Source: Halichondria panicea
Taxonomy: Eukaryota > Porifera > Demospongiae > Suberitida > Halichondriidae
Length of the DNA stretch: 64,000 bases
Assembly: GCF_963675165.1 (NCBI RefSeq)
Contig: NC_087381.1
Location: forward strand, 6,139,378-6,203,377
Reading direction: 5' to 3'
In this document: positions 24,688 through 38,200 of the stretch, one piece after another
Layout of the letters: each line of letters begins with the position of its first letter
How positions within the stretch are numbered: the first letter of the stretch is position 1
Program-made: the position numbers and the translations under genes
Notes under the pieces: model-generated
What the model was told of the DNA's origin: nothing
The model's database searches: none
Seen by the model: only the letters and a program-made list of their open reading frames with translations

Positions 24688-26219
24688 TACTCAACTTGTG
24701 TCAGTTAGCTCTAGCTGCTGTGTAGTTTGGCAAAAACGGGGATCGGTACGTTCTGATGAAAATCGAAAAATTCGGTAGTTTTTTTCAAGTTATCACTGCT
24801 CCGACTGGAAGCGACTTAGCCTATCCAAGTTTTCGCTGGATAATAGGCCCATGGTCATCTGTTAGTGTGTGTAATTAGTTTGAATCAGTCTTGTTTTGTT
24901 TGTGCGTTACACGCCCTTTTACTTGATGCCTGGCGGAATTCGGCGACTTACTCTATAGCATTTGCTGGGTTGATGGTAGAGTTCCCCAGTGTCTTTTCTT
25001 GTCTCTACGAGGAACACTAAGAGCCAATGATTTTAACAGTTTTGGGTCCATTGTCACAAGTATGAAAGCATGTCTTCAACTTGTAGCATTTGTCAACTTC
25101 GTCCTCCTGACTTCTGTTTCTATCCTGCAGCCACGTTTCAAATTGTTTACTTCAGTAGACTCCTGTGTCTTTTTGGGAACGATAGTGCACTGTAGCATTG
25201 CTGCAAGCTGTTCCTTGCTAGCTAGCCGTACAGATCAGAACAGTTTACTGAGAAGCTTGAGCTGGGGTGGGGCTTGAGTGCAGAGAAAAGAGGAGGCTGG
25301 GCTCATTTGTTGCAGAGCGCTTCCTGCACAAGGTGGAGTCACTAGTTTGTCTATTCCAATGTTGAAGCAAGGCCAATACAAAGGTTTTTTAGCAGAGAAG
25401 CAGAAATCATCGAGCTTGTCAGAACATCATTCAGTTTTTTGTTCCTATAATCTGTTCATGCATTCATGTTCTTTGTGTGTTTTTCTCATTCCAAAACTCC
25501 GCTTTCCCGTCGCTTGATTGCTGCAGTTCACCATTTAACATTTAATGGAGAAGCCTCAAAGCGCTGCCTAGTGAAATAGGTCAAATCTCTAGCATTTTAG
25601 GGCCTATATATGGGCCCCAAAATGAGGGGGAGCCCCATATCGCTTCTATACACCAGTCTATTAAACACTGGTATAGTTACCCGCCCGGTAAAGTGATTGG
25701 TGTGTGCATGTGTCCGTTTGTGTTTGTGTGGACACAAAAATGAGCACATGGATTGCTTTAACTGCTAACGAGAGGCTAGTTATAGGCGATTTTCAAAGGC
25801 GACAAAAAAATATGTGTTTTAATTATTGCTTTATAGAATCATTCCCCATAATTATTGTATCGCTGTGCAAGCTCAAAGCACGAGGTGAATGCTCTATAAG
25901 TATCTTGTTTGTAAACATAATTGTATAACTGAACACTACTCTGCATGCATGGTTTCTTATTATTCATGCCAACAGCCGAGGGTCGATCGGTACTTGGTCT
26001 GAATTTTCTCGGCATGTCCCCCTTGAGTCAGCCATAATTATATAGATTGAAATTTTATGTGTCAACACACACTTTGTGAATCTAAATTGCAGAATTTGAG
26101 AGTGTTGTTAGTATCACTAAAGCTGTGGCTGCTACTGATGATATTGATCGTATATAATATACAAGCCTTGAGTAAGCTAGTGAGGTTACAGAGACATTGG
26201 AAGCAAGTCACTGTCTGAA

Positions 26220-29200
26220 ATGAGGTTAGTGCATCACACCACTGCATGTTGTTTCATTATTCCAGCTATATTAGTTATAGTCATCAGTTGGCATGGTTAT
26301 AGACACTTTCGGCTACTGTGTTTCGTACGCAACATTATATTACACACATGCATGCATGCACACCCAAACATTAATAATGGCTGCACTCATCTTATCACTC
26401 CTTCAGTAATCATCACCTTGCTAAACAACTCTACCAGGCTAGTGATATTGGCCATGACCAAGAAGTGCTTGAGCTGCTACAGAGAGGAGTTCCACCCAAC
26501 AATAGTGAATTCTACACTAGAGAGCTGTGTGGATGGACTCCACTACACTGGGCATGTGGTCATAACCATCTCCGCAGTGCAGAACTACTCATCAAGTTTG
26601 GAGCGATTGTAGCTGCTACAAACGCTGGCGTTAATTGGACTCCCTTACACTTTGCATGTGCCAGCAACAGTACGGCTACTGTTCAGCTGTTATTGAAGCA
26701 CCACTGTCCCACAGGTGAGCTTGCATGTGTGTTAGCATCCAGCTATATAGCTGTGTCAGTAGGTGTGATGTGGCAGTAGCCGTCATTATGCCTCGAGGCA
26801 TAGCCGCATGAAGGATACCCCTTTACCAGAGGAGGTACGACATCCACGAGGCAAAGGAAGTGTTTTAGACTCACATTCCTTAGGTCAAAGTTCAATTGTG
26901 CCAAATACAAGCACTTAGGCTGCCATGGAAGAGTCTGATTCGTGCACTGTTTGATCTAGGTTATAGCTTAATTAATCAACCATCGTTTAACTTTAGGAGG
27001 TATACCTGGAGTTGCTATATATGAGTATCACTTCGTTTGATGGCTATTGAACTTTAATCCGGATATATATAATAAGGAATGTGGGTCTTTAAGACTCGCA
27101 GATGTCGTACCTCCTCTGCCTCTTTACCGGTTTTGAATTTAAAGCGGTTGTACTTAGGTAATCCGTACTCTAGCTAAAAGTGAGGTTGTGAGCTAGCTAT
27201 ATGTTTCACAATTATTATTATGAGAAAACAGAAAGTTAAAACAGTTGTATGATGCACTACAGCATACTGAGAGAAGCAGATTGTTCCACATGAAGGTGTT
27301 CTAATGTAAAAAACGAGTACCTAAAGAGTTTCTTCTTGCATAAATTGTGTGCTCTTGTTGATACTTATTGTGAGAGTATATATATAGAAGAGTTCGTAGC
27401 AAAACTTGTTCACCGAGTGTTGCTATACTCTACTTGGTAGCTAGCTTTGCACTAGAACGCTAGCTATTGGTAGCTGCAGCAGTGAGAAGAGAGCTGCAAG
27501 GCTCTGCTGATGCAGCCATAGCCTCGGTCCCAGGCCGATTTTTTTTTAATAGAACGAAGTTGAAAAATACGGCCTGGTATTGATTGTATCTGGGCATGGC
27601 AGGAACCGGAAACAAAAGCAGTGATTCTTTACATTTTGTTTCCTGCTTTTTTTCTGTAATACTAAAGGTGTACGTAGAGGCATTTTACTCCCGTAAAAGT
27701 TACAGTAATGTAGCTCCGTGTCATGTTCTCAAATTTATAGCTAGCTAGCTAGCTATGGCATGCAACGCGTTGTCTTGTTTGAAGCAAGATGGCCTCACTC
27801 TCATGGCAAAACAGGCACAGGCTCTCAAGCCCTATTTGAGGGAAGGGACGTGTTTATCTGGTTCCCAACTGGGTATGGCAAGTCTCTCTGCTATATCAGT
27901 TGCTACCCTTTTTAATGGACTACAAGCTAGGTAGGACCAAGGCTCCTCCTGTTGACAAAAGTGTTGTTCTTGTTAATTGTATCTCCTCTTGTATCTCTCA
28001 TCATGAGACTCATGATTGACCAGGTCAGGAGTCTAAACAATAGAGGTGTTTCTGCTGCCATCCTCAGTAGCAATAAAGGAATCGACAAAGATTTGGTTGC
28101 CACTGCCAAAGAAGTGTCTTCTGGGAAGTATTTCCTGCTGTATACTGCCCCAGAGGCTGTTGTTGTGAAGACCACTGTTGGAGGATTCATTTTTTGTTGT
28201 ACCACAGAGTCAATGTATTAAAAAACCACGCCCAGATCACGCCCAAATACAATCAATACCAGGCCTAGTAGGCGACCTAGCGTTCAATTGGAGACAGATC
28301 GGCCTGGGGTCGAGGCTAATGCAGCCATTGCTTTTAGACTTGAACTTAGGCATCAATTGTTTTTAACAACAATCATGGTCGATCATTACCCACTCTTTGA
28401 GTTTCCCTGTGATGGATTCTGCATGCAGCAATATCATTATAATAAAAGCTAGCTATTAGTAGCTTTACGTTATGTAGCTTTGGTATCTCCACCGAGGTAT
28501 CAGCACCCACGGTGCTTTCATTTAGAACAGTAGACATGCACATGTGGTTATAAAAATTTGATATGGGCGGTTCGACGGTTAAGTACGGTACTAACTATAA
28601 GATAGAATACATGCATGCAAAGTTCTAGACGTATATGTATACACATGCAATAACTTAATCAGTTAGTCTCATATACATGCAATCTGCATGCTTAGTTTCA
28701 CAAAAATTTTTAATAATGGTTTCATTAATTTAAAATGACGTCGTCGCCTAGATTCAAAATATTTCTTGGAATTAATGCATCATGTCTGCAAGCACACACC
28801 AAACCAACTGTCAGTCATGTTCAACAAACCACGCAGATATCAAGGACAATGCTGGAAGGGCTGCTGCTGATTGGGCCAAATTGTTTATGCACCGTGCCTT
28901 GGCTTACTATGTGGAAGTATTCCAGCCTGGACCTAGAGGTGAGCTGGCCATAAGCTGTTGTTGTACACACACAGTATAATAATAATAATCAGTAGGTATC
29001 TAGCCCCGTTTAACACGACACCTAATCCGGGTCGAATCCTGGTCATATTTTTCTGAGCAATGGGCATAGTAAAATGACATTTGATAGGATCTATGGGAAC
29101 ACCCACAAATATGTACAACACCTCAGAAGTAGCCCTTTGTTTTTACTCACAGGCGCAAATGAAGAGATTGAGATATGTATCCTCATGCAGATTTCCTTTA

Positions 29201-32200
29201 ATGGCAGCTGATCCAGAGGAGCAATTAGCCTTTGATTGAGCATTAGTTATTTGCCCACGTTGTATGTTATTGCAATTACTTGAGTTGCACCGCGCCTGTC
29301 GGACCGATAACTCTTAAGTATCATTATGTACAATGAATAATTTTAGCAACACTTAGCATAATTATACGTTTGTACATACAAGATGATGCAGAATCAGCAT
29401 AGTATAAGATGCTCTATCTCCTCATTTTCTCCTGCTGACAGCTAAACGGCCTCCTCCAGAGATTAAAACCTGCATGAGATAGGCCTGTTTACACAAATGT
29501 CCAACCTGGATTAAAGGCTTCGTGTATTATGCACCAATCAGTTTCTCTGTAGATGTTTGATCATAAAAAGAGATATAATTGCATGCATGGTCGTGCCTAA
29601 CCACCATAATATCTCGATCCATTCATTTTGTACTGTTTACTAAAACATATCCACACCGTTTTGTGTACAGTACAATGCCATGCAATGAGATGTATATATG
29701 ACTGGCAAAGACAATGCCCAAGTGACTATACACTCAAGATATATACTACAGGAGTCCTTTTGGCTTTAAAATCTCATAGAAACCTCCTCCTAAACATTAT
29801 TTAATTATGTAGATCCTCTGTCCTCGTACCCAACACTGGAACAGTTGAGTCAGCTGGAATGTGACCAATGGCTTCAACTTGGTGTTCACTTGGGATTGGG
29901 AAATGACCAACTGGAAACCATAAAGAAGAGCCAACATCCCACAGCAGCAACTCTCCAGGCAGCCAAAATCAAGAATATTGACATGCAGTGGAAGGATATT
30001 GTGGAAGCTCTAATGGGCATGGGAGAGTACAAGTTTGCAGAGAGTGTGTGCACTCAGCAAGGTCAGTAAATAACTTGCTACTGTTACAGGGCTCGAAAAT
30101 ACAGCCAGACAACGGACAAAATCCAGTCATTATTTGTACGTGACCAGTCATTGCACATGTTAGTCAGACATTTTGTCAGAGCAGAGCTATAGCCAGAGAT
30201 ATATAGCTAGCTAGCTAGCTATATATCTCTGGCTAGGGGCTAGCTGTTCTAGCTCTATAGCACTAGTAAGATCTAGAGCCCTTTAACTTACCAGAGTTCT
30301 ATATAGTAGCTCAGACTCAAGAAGTGTGGACAAATGAAGCAGTGAAGCAGTGAAGATGACAAAGAAGACATTGAATGTAGTTAGCCTGAGAACAATCGGA
30401 CTGTCTGAAGTTCTGAGTTTATTCTCACTCTCTTGCTAGGTCTCTCACTGTCTTTGTCACTCTGGTTGGTGGGTCTCTCCCGATCTTTTTGGTTGGTCTC
30501 TCTCTAGCCTCGACTCCAGTCCCTTGAATAGTGGGCCTGACATTGGCGTGTGGGTGGACAATTAATTTATTATTTACCGTATTTTATCTCATTGAACGTT
30601 AAAACATCTTATTGTACAAAAAGGAGAGGCTACCTCTCTGTATATACTGTAGACAGAGACAGCTAAGCTAAGTAAAGCTAAGTAAAACATCAGCTCTGTA
30701 GATTTATTCATTAACTTGAGGTTCGGATCGGATACACACTCAGGCGACAAGTTAATCTCATAAGAAATTAGTTAAACCTGTGGGTAAAAAATAAATGTGG
30801 ATAAGTACAGTGGCTGTGACGTAACATAATGTGAGGACTACTTATTGATTTACACAATAGATTTACCATTGAAAGCACTATTCATTAATACACACTCGAG
30901 CAACAAGTCTGGATACACACTCAAGCAACAAGTCCCTCGGATTGTAAACACATTCAGGCCACACAGTTCTCGGATCAGATACCACGTACTTACTCTGTGA
31001 CCAATTTTCGGCAAATGTAACAACAATACTTCCTTCCAGAGAGAATGGCACTGAACGTCGAACAGACACACCAACACTTTGAAGATGGCGGCTTCACTCA
31101 GAGAAACAAGAGGAGAAATTACCATCACAACACTTCTTTCAGAGAGAGGTGCACTGGTCCTGTCAAGCTTCACATCAATCAAGAAGGAGTGTCTGAAAAG
31201 CAGATGGACTTGCTCTGGGACTTGCCATAGCCGGTCGGTACGGTACCCACATAAACACCAGTGTACAGACACTTCAACGCCTCCAGCTTGTCTTTCAAGA
31301 CTAGACCTGGTTTTCCAACACAGGATAACGCGTACGCGAGAGCAAAAGAGAAGGTAGCAGCCATTACATGTACACAACTTGGACTAGATTTCTTTTTTCA
31401 ATGACATCATTATAAATGAAACGGATATCAATGTTTAAATGCGGAATAAGAATACTGATAAATATACTACAATTTACGATTACCAAGATTCTTGGTAATT
31501 CTGGCGCATGCATAAACAGTGTATACCAGGCCGCCTTTCTCAGCGGCCTGGAATCGAGGCTAGTCTCTCTCTCTCTCTCTACAAAGTTTCAAGATAGCTA
31601 TCAGGCCTAAGAAACTTAAATTAAATTATATGGCTCAAGAAATCTTTGAGCGTCAAACTTCAAAGATCATGCTCATGCACAAGAACCAATGTTTGAGCCC
31701 TTTCTCGGTATAGACAAATAGTTAGCTAAGTGATACTAGACAGGCTAGATCTAAATAGAAACAGGTTCTATTCCGCTATATGCAATTGAAATACTGTAGC
31801 TAAGCTATAGCAAGTATTCATGCAAATTGACTTCACTATTGCTGTGCCAACAATTCTTAGATAGAGAGCAAAGTGAGTACAAAATGGCTGCAGGAGCACA
31901 AAGTACAGTGATGGAGGCCCTGGGTGGGGCTCACATGAACAAAGAGAGGAAATGTTAACAATAGTGAGGCTAAATGCTAGAGTCCAAAAGTACAACTTGA
32001 CAGCAGCAAATTATGGTTTAAATTGTAGTAAATATTACGTAATAAGGTATAACATGTACGCACCAACATACCGCCGGCCAAGACCAAGTGGTCTTACAAA
32101 TTAAATGGTGTGCATCAGTCATTGTTCATTGTTCGGTAGAAGCAATGCTAGCTTCGTCACAGGGCGAGTATATGTTCCGGTAGCAGTTCTAACAGTGGCT

Positions 32201-35200
32201 ACGCGTACCAAATTATCTTTTCCAGGGTGTACCTTGACGACTCTGGCTAGTGGCCATTTAGTGGGTATGGGTGAATTCTCATGGATGAGAACCAAATCGC
32301 CAGCTCTATGTTTCTGGTGGGGTGACGCCATTTCGTAAATCGTCCAATTTGAGTAACATACTCTGAGGACCATCGGTTCCAAAAATGCCGTAACAATGAT
32401 TTGCAAAGTTGCCAACGCTTTAGGAGAGAAATTGATCGGCTTGAGGGGGTCGTTTCTGGCAGAGCAGTGAGAGGTTTGCCGATAATGAAGTGACCAGGAG
32501 TGAGAGCTTCTATACCATCATCGTCATTCACGAGGGAAGCAAGAGGTCGGCTGTTGAGACAGGACTCAATCTGGGCTAACAGAGTAGACAGCTCTTCATA
32601 AGTTAGTTTCACTTCACCCAAAACTCGTCTTAAGTGGGTCTTCGTTGATTTGACGGCGGCTTCCCAGATTCCACCGAAGTGAGGTGCGCGCTGAGGGATG
32701 AATTTCCATGTCACTCCTTTGTCAAAAAGGTAGCGGTTGACTTTGTTTTGAGTGGATTGGGTCTGGAGGAATTGGTAGAGTTCCTTGATCTCTCTGGCAG
32801 CTCCGGTAAAGTTTGTGCCATTGTCGCTCCATACAAGTGAGGGGAGGCCACGCCGAGCAATGAAGCGTTTGAAACAAGCAATGAATGCCTCAGATGTTAG
32901 GTCAGTCACCAACTCCAGGTGGACTGCCTTCACGGAGAGGGAGACAAACACGGATATGTAAGCCTTCACTAACTTCGGTTTGCGTACGTAGCCGTACTTG
33001 ATTAAGACTGGACCAGCGTAGTCTACACCAACGTTGTCAAACACTGAGCCTGGTGTGATTCTCTCAACAGGGAGTTGTCCAAGCATTTGTGGCTTGGGTC
33101 TTGCTGTATATCTACGGCAGGTAAGACATTTTCGAGCAATGGATCGGATCAACTTTCGTCCACCAACTATATGGTAGCGCCGAGATAGAGAAGCTCCGAG
33201 AAGTGTTGGACCAGCATGTAACAAGCGTAGATGCTCATCGCGTATAATCATATGAGTAAGGAGATGCTTCCCATGCAGTATGGTTTGGTGCTGAGACTGG
33301 TAGGACGTCTGTGAGAGCTGCCTCCTACCGCCAACGCGAAGGATGTTTGAAGAATCAATGAATGGTTGTAGAGGCAAGAGTGGACTGGAGGCAGAGAGAG
33401 CATGTTTTCTTTGAAGAGATACAATATCAGCTTCAAAGTGAGTAGTCTGAATGAGCTTAACCCAGTAATTCTCAGCTGCTTGCAGTTCACTAATTGAGAG
33501 ATTTCCCTTGCTTCGTTCAGCATGATCTTTTGTTTGAAAATTTGTTACGAAACGAATCATCCATGCAGTAATGCGTTTCAAGTGGCTATATCCAGAGAAT
33601 CTGTCAACGGGTATGATTGGGGTAGGAGTTAGGGTGAGTGCAGATAGCGCCACTTTACTTTCTTCAATTTCTTTCTTGTTTGAAGGTAGAGGGAACTTCT
33701 CAGGCCAACTGCTAGAAGATTCCTTGAGCCAGATCGGACCTTCCCACCATAAAGAGTGATTCAGAAGCTCAGAGGGGTAGAGACCTCTTGAAGCGCAATC
33801 AGCAGGGTTCTCTGTTCCAGCTACGTGTCTCCACTTGTCAGGTGGAATGAGATCAACGATGGTCGAGACACGGTTGCCCACATAGGTCTTGAATCTTTTG
33901 GGGGATCCATCTAGCCAGTTGAGGACAATAGTGCTGTCTGTCCAAGCGAAAATATTAGAAAGGGGAATTTCGAGCACTTGTCTGACGTGATGTATCAGCT
34001 GGGCGAGCAACTGTGCTCCGCATAGTTCCAGACGAGGGATTGTCAACCGCTTGATTGGAGCAACCTTTGTCTTCGACATTACCAAAGAGATTTGAGCATT
34101 CTCAGACTTGTCCGTAATGCGTAGGTATACAACCGCTGCATATGCGACTTCCGAAGCATCTGAGAAACCGTGTAGCTGCAGACAGTGAGGTTGAGATTTC
34201 TTGTCAAAGTAGCAACGAGGGATTTTTTTTTGAGACAGGAGTGGTAATTCTTTTCTCCATTGGATCCACGCATCTTGGATGTCAGAAGGGACAGGACCAT
34301 CCCAGTCAACCTTACACTCCCATAGTAGTTGCATTAGGATTTTGACTTTGATAGTCGACGGTGAGAACCATCCTAGGACATCAAATGTCTTAGCGACGTC
34401 AGAGAGTAGGCCACGTTTGGTTATGCTTTCGAGGGAGGGTGGACTAGCAATAGCCAACTTGAAGTGATCTTTGTGAGCGTTCCACTGGATTCCAAGAGTT
34501 TTGGTATATTCTTCAGATGAAGGCATAGTCTGTGTCGATTTGGAATCTTTCAATTCAGCGGGCAAGTCTTTGATGACGCATGGTTCACTGGAAGTCCACT
34601 TCCGAAGGAGGAACCCTCCCAGGGAAAAAAGGTCTTGAAGTTGCCGCTGTAACTCTGTAGCTTCAGAGACGGAGTCTGCTCCAGTCAACCCATCGTCGAC
34701 GTAGAATGAGTAGTTTACAGCATTTGCGGCCAGTGGGTAGTTTGTCGCGTGATCGATGGCATTTTGTTTTACCGACATGTTGGCTGCAAAAGAGGAGGCT
34801 GAAACACCAAATGTGACTCGAGTCATCCTGTAGTCACAAAGTGGGTCGTTTGGATCGTTTCTCCATACGAATCTGTGTATATCTCTGTCATCCATTGTTA
34901 GATCAATGGCCCGATACATTTTACTAACATCCGTGGTCAAGGCAACATGGTGAGTCCGGAAACGGAGTAGCACATCAATGAGAGGAGGATGGATGGTCGG
35001 TCCAACTAGTAGAGTGTCGTTGAGCGAGACGCCAGTGCTTGACTTCGTAGAAGCATCAAATACAACTCAGAGCTTGGTAGTAGTACTGTCTTCCTTGCGA
35101 ACGGCATGCATGGGCAAGTAAAATACCTTCTCGCTAGGTTTCTTCAAGTGTTTGTTTCTGGGACCAGCTCAGCATGGTTCATATCCACATATTCCTGCAT

Positions 35201-38200
35201 TACTGAGGCAAACTCTTGAAACTGATTTCTTGCGTGCAGTGAACGCTCCAATGAGAGAAATCTACGGATGGCTGAAGACCTGGACTCGCCAAGTGGCTTC
35301 GCTTGAGGATTCTTTGGCAAGGGAACTACAAATTGACCAGTGTTTGTTTTGGTGTGAGTGTTCGCATAGTGCTGAACGACAAAACGTTCTTCTGGAGAGA
35401 AGTTGGAGCACTCCCTAGGACCTTCTTCTAATTCCCAGAATTTGCGTAGGATATCATCTCCTGAAATAGCTGTCACATGATGAGATGTAACTTCAGATGG
35501 GATCGTGAGCTTGTTTACTCTTCCAGTGAGAACCCACCCAAACTTTGTCTCGAATGCCACAGGAGCCAACAGGTCCACTCCGCCGGCCTTGCAGTACTAC
35601 ATCGGCGTAGACATCTACTCCCAAAAGTATATCGATCTTGTTGGGTTGTCCAAAGTCAGGATCTGCGAGTTGGAGGTTAGAGAGGTGCTTCCATTTTGAG
35701 TCGAAATGGATAGGTCAAGTTACACGTGGCACAACGATTGCCGATACTTGTAGCTGCTCTTTAGGTGAGAGGACAGGAGAGATTTTGAAACTTGCAATTG
35801 AGTGTAAGGGAGAGCCATGGGATATGCCAGCGATCCCTGAGATTCTGATATTCTGAGTCGATCGAGGGAGACAGAGAGATTGTGCCAAGCGCTCAGAGAT
35901 AAATGAAGTTGAGGAGCCAGAGTCAATCAGACCACGGGCACGGACTTGCGAGCCATCGGGGGAGTGAAGTAGTACTTGGCAAGTCATCAGAAGGGCTTTC
36001 CCTGAGGAGCCAGGCTGAGCATTGCTTGAAACCATAGGAGCTACGGAGAATGCAGAAGTTTCCCCATCAGGTGGAGTCTTCGCTTCGTTGTGAAGTAGAG
36101 TGTGGTGAGATTTCTGGCACTTTCTACAACGGTTGTTGCTGATACAATTCCTTACAATGTGACCTGGTCGAAGACAGTTGAGGCACAGACTGTTCGTGTG
36201 GACCACAGCCAGCATCTTGCCGTGAGGAAGCGACTTGAATTGAGGACAGACATATACAGGATGCCTTTGGGTTTTGCAGTGGGGACATTTCGGAGTTGCG
36301 TCTGTAGCACTCGAAGTATGGGAGGTTACTGTCCTAGCGTTGAACTTCTTCTGGTCAAAACGAGGATGTTTTTTGGCATCAGTTGAGCATGTTTCTGAGG
36401 CTTGAGCACGCAGGTCGAGGAAATTGAGGATCTTGCTGTAGTGGGGTATGTCAGAGGAATCTTGACTGGCCCTTTGCCATTCGAACATGGTCTCTTTGTC
36501 CAGCTTCAGCTCAAGTAGTGAGGTGATAAAGGGGCCAGAGGGTTCATGACCCATCGCTTTCAAAGCTCGTAAATGCTGCTGTACAGTGTCATGCAGCTGT
36601 CTTAGTTCCTTTCCTGAGCCTTCCTTCAGATTAGCCACTTCATAGATTTTTCTGACATGGGCTTGGTGGATGATGCGAGGACGGTCATAGCGAGACTTCA
36701 GGGAGGCAGTAGCTTCAGCATACTGATCACCAGTGTGAGACAATCCTTCTATTACAGATTTAGCTGTACAATCTTTGAGGGAGTGACGTAAGTACACCAG
36801 TTTTTCCGTGTTGGAAATGTCTGAACGGCCGTCGATCGCTATGTCAAATTGTTCCCAGAATGTTTTCCAGTGTAACATATCGCCGTCGAATGTGGGTACA
36901 TCAATTAGGTAGCTTGACACCACGAGGTTCTGGTGTGAGAGTTTCAGTTGGATCAGAGGGTGGGCTGTGTAGCAGCTTCTTAACTTTCACAGATGCATCA
37001 AATATATTTCTGTCTTGTCGTTGTGTATCCACCCAGAGTACATCTGAGGTGTCTGTGGTGATTACCAGTACTTCGTTTCTGAGGTCTGACAGTTCCTTCT
37101 TGAGGTCGGATAGTTGTTCTTGATGAAGAAACACTAGATGGAGTTCGCTGGGATCACCCGAGAGTCTAGAGACGTCTTCACTGATGGCTAGGAGCCTTGC
37201 TTGCAGTTGTGTTGAGCGATGCTCAAGAACGGCACGGTCTGGGAGGTAGCGAGTCTCAGGGGGTGTCACAGTCAAAGTAGCAGTAGAGGACAATAACACT
37301 TGCAATCTCACAGATAGGGTCATGATATTTTCGTCGTGTTGATCAAGAGCTTCTTGCTCTGTGCCAAGTTGCTCTTCCTTTTCAATGTCCATAATAGCGA
37401 GGTGATGAGTTTTGAAGCTAGCATCAAGTGTTTCAAGCTTCTTAACGTACTGTTGGGCATAGGTTGAGAAGGATGCGTCCCGATTCGAGTCTTCCAGTTC
37501 AGCTAGTTTCGTGGTGAGCCTAGTAAGGCTAGCCTTTACAGTACCTCTTCGTCTCTTGAGAGTCGCTAAGTCAGCCATAACACTGCTGTAAATTGAGTTT
37601 GAGATAAATTATTGATCAAAGTATGAGTTCAGTCTTGCTCCGTCGAGTTGCACCTATGTGCAGAATGAAAATACCAAACAAAACAATACAGCACACCTTG
37701 GGCTGAGAGTTTTGCACCCTTGTGCGACAGAGGTTAACGATTTAGCACCTATGTGCGATGGACAATGGAGCACCCTTGTGTGAGCGATAGACAAGCGAAT
37801 GCACCCTTGTGCGAGCGATAGACAAGCGAATGCACCTTTGTGCGAGCGATAAACAAACAATTGTGCACCTTTGTGCCGAGAGACAAGTGAATCGTGCACC
37901 GTTGTGCAGACTGTAGCAACGATTGCGAGGACGAGAAAGAACTTGTTTTGCAATGCGATCCGTTGAGGATCCGGTTCGAAGGACCAATAAATGTTTGAGC
38001 CCTTTCTCGGTATAGACAAATAGTTAGCTAAGTGATACTAGACAGGCTAGATCTAAATAGAAACAGGTTCTATTCCGCTATATGCAATTGAAATACTGTA
38101 GCTAAGCTATAGCAAGTATTCATGCAAATTGACTTCACTATTGCTGTGCCAACAATTCTTAGATAGAGAGCAAAGTGAGTACAAAATGGCTGCAGGAGCA

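Larger units (their letters stand above)
14118..26219. other. Gene-poor spacer between filamin and the ankyrin gene
   Basis: About 12 kb, AT-rich, with no exon chain I can support. Besides the listed elements it holds CTAT and CA microsatellites (about 16045-16065, 16195-16232), diverged dispersed repeats shared by 15433-15575, 20040-20165 (inverted) and 27400-27460, and repeats related to the CGAGGCATAGCCG phrase at 17505 and 26790. Confidence 0.6.

Noticed and set aside
24999-25517. Adjacent 92 and 79 aa plus-strand ORFs
   Set aside because: No domain, biased composition or splice pattern to support them.
26089-26146. Possible exon (ESVVSITKAVAATDDID) upstream of the ankyrin gene
   Set aside because: The acceptor is plausible but its donor phase leads to a stop in the next exon. 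ATGAG at 26220 joined to 26407 gives a clean start instead.
31768-31995. Identical 75 aa ORFs in both LTRs (also 38070-38297)
   Set aside because: Identical because the LTRs are; no similarity recognised and LTRs of this class are not known to code.
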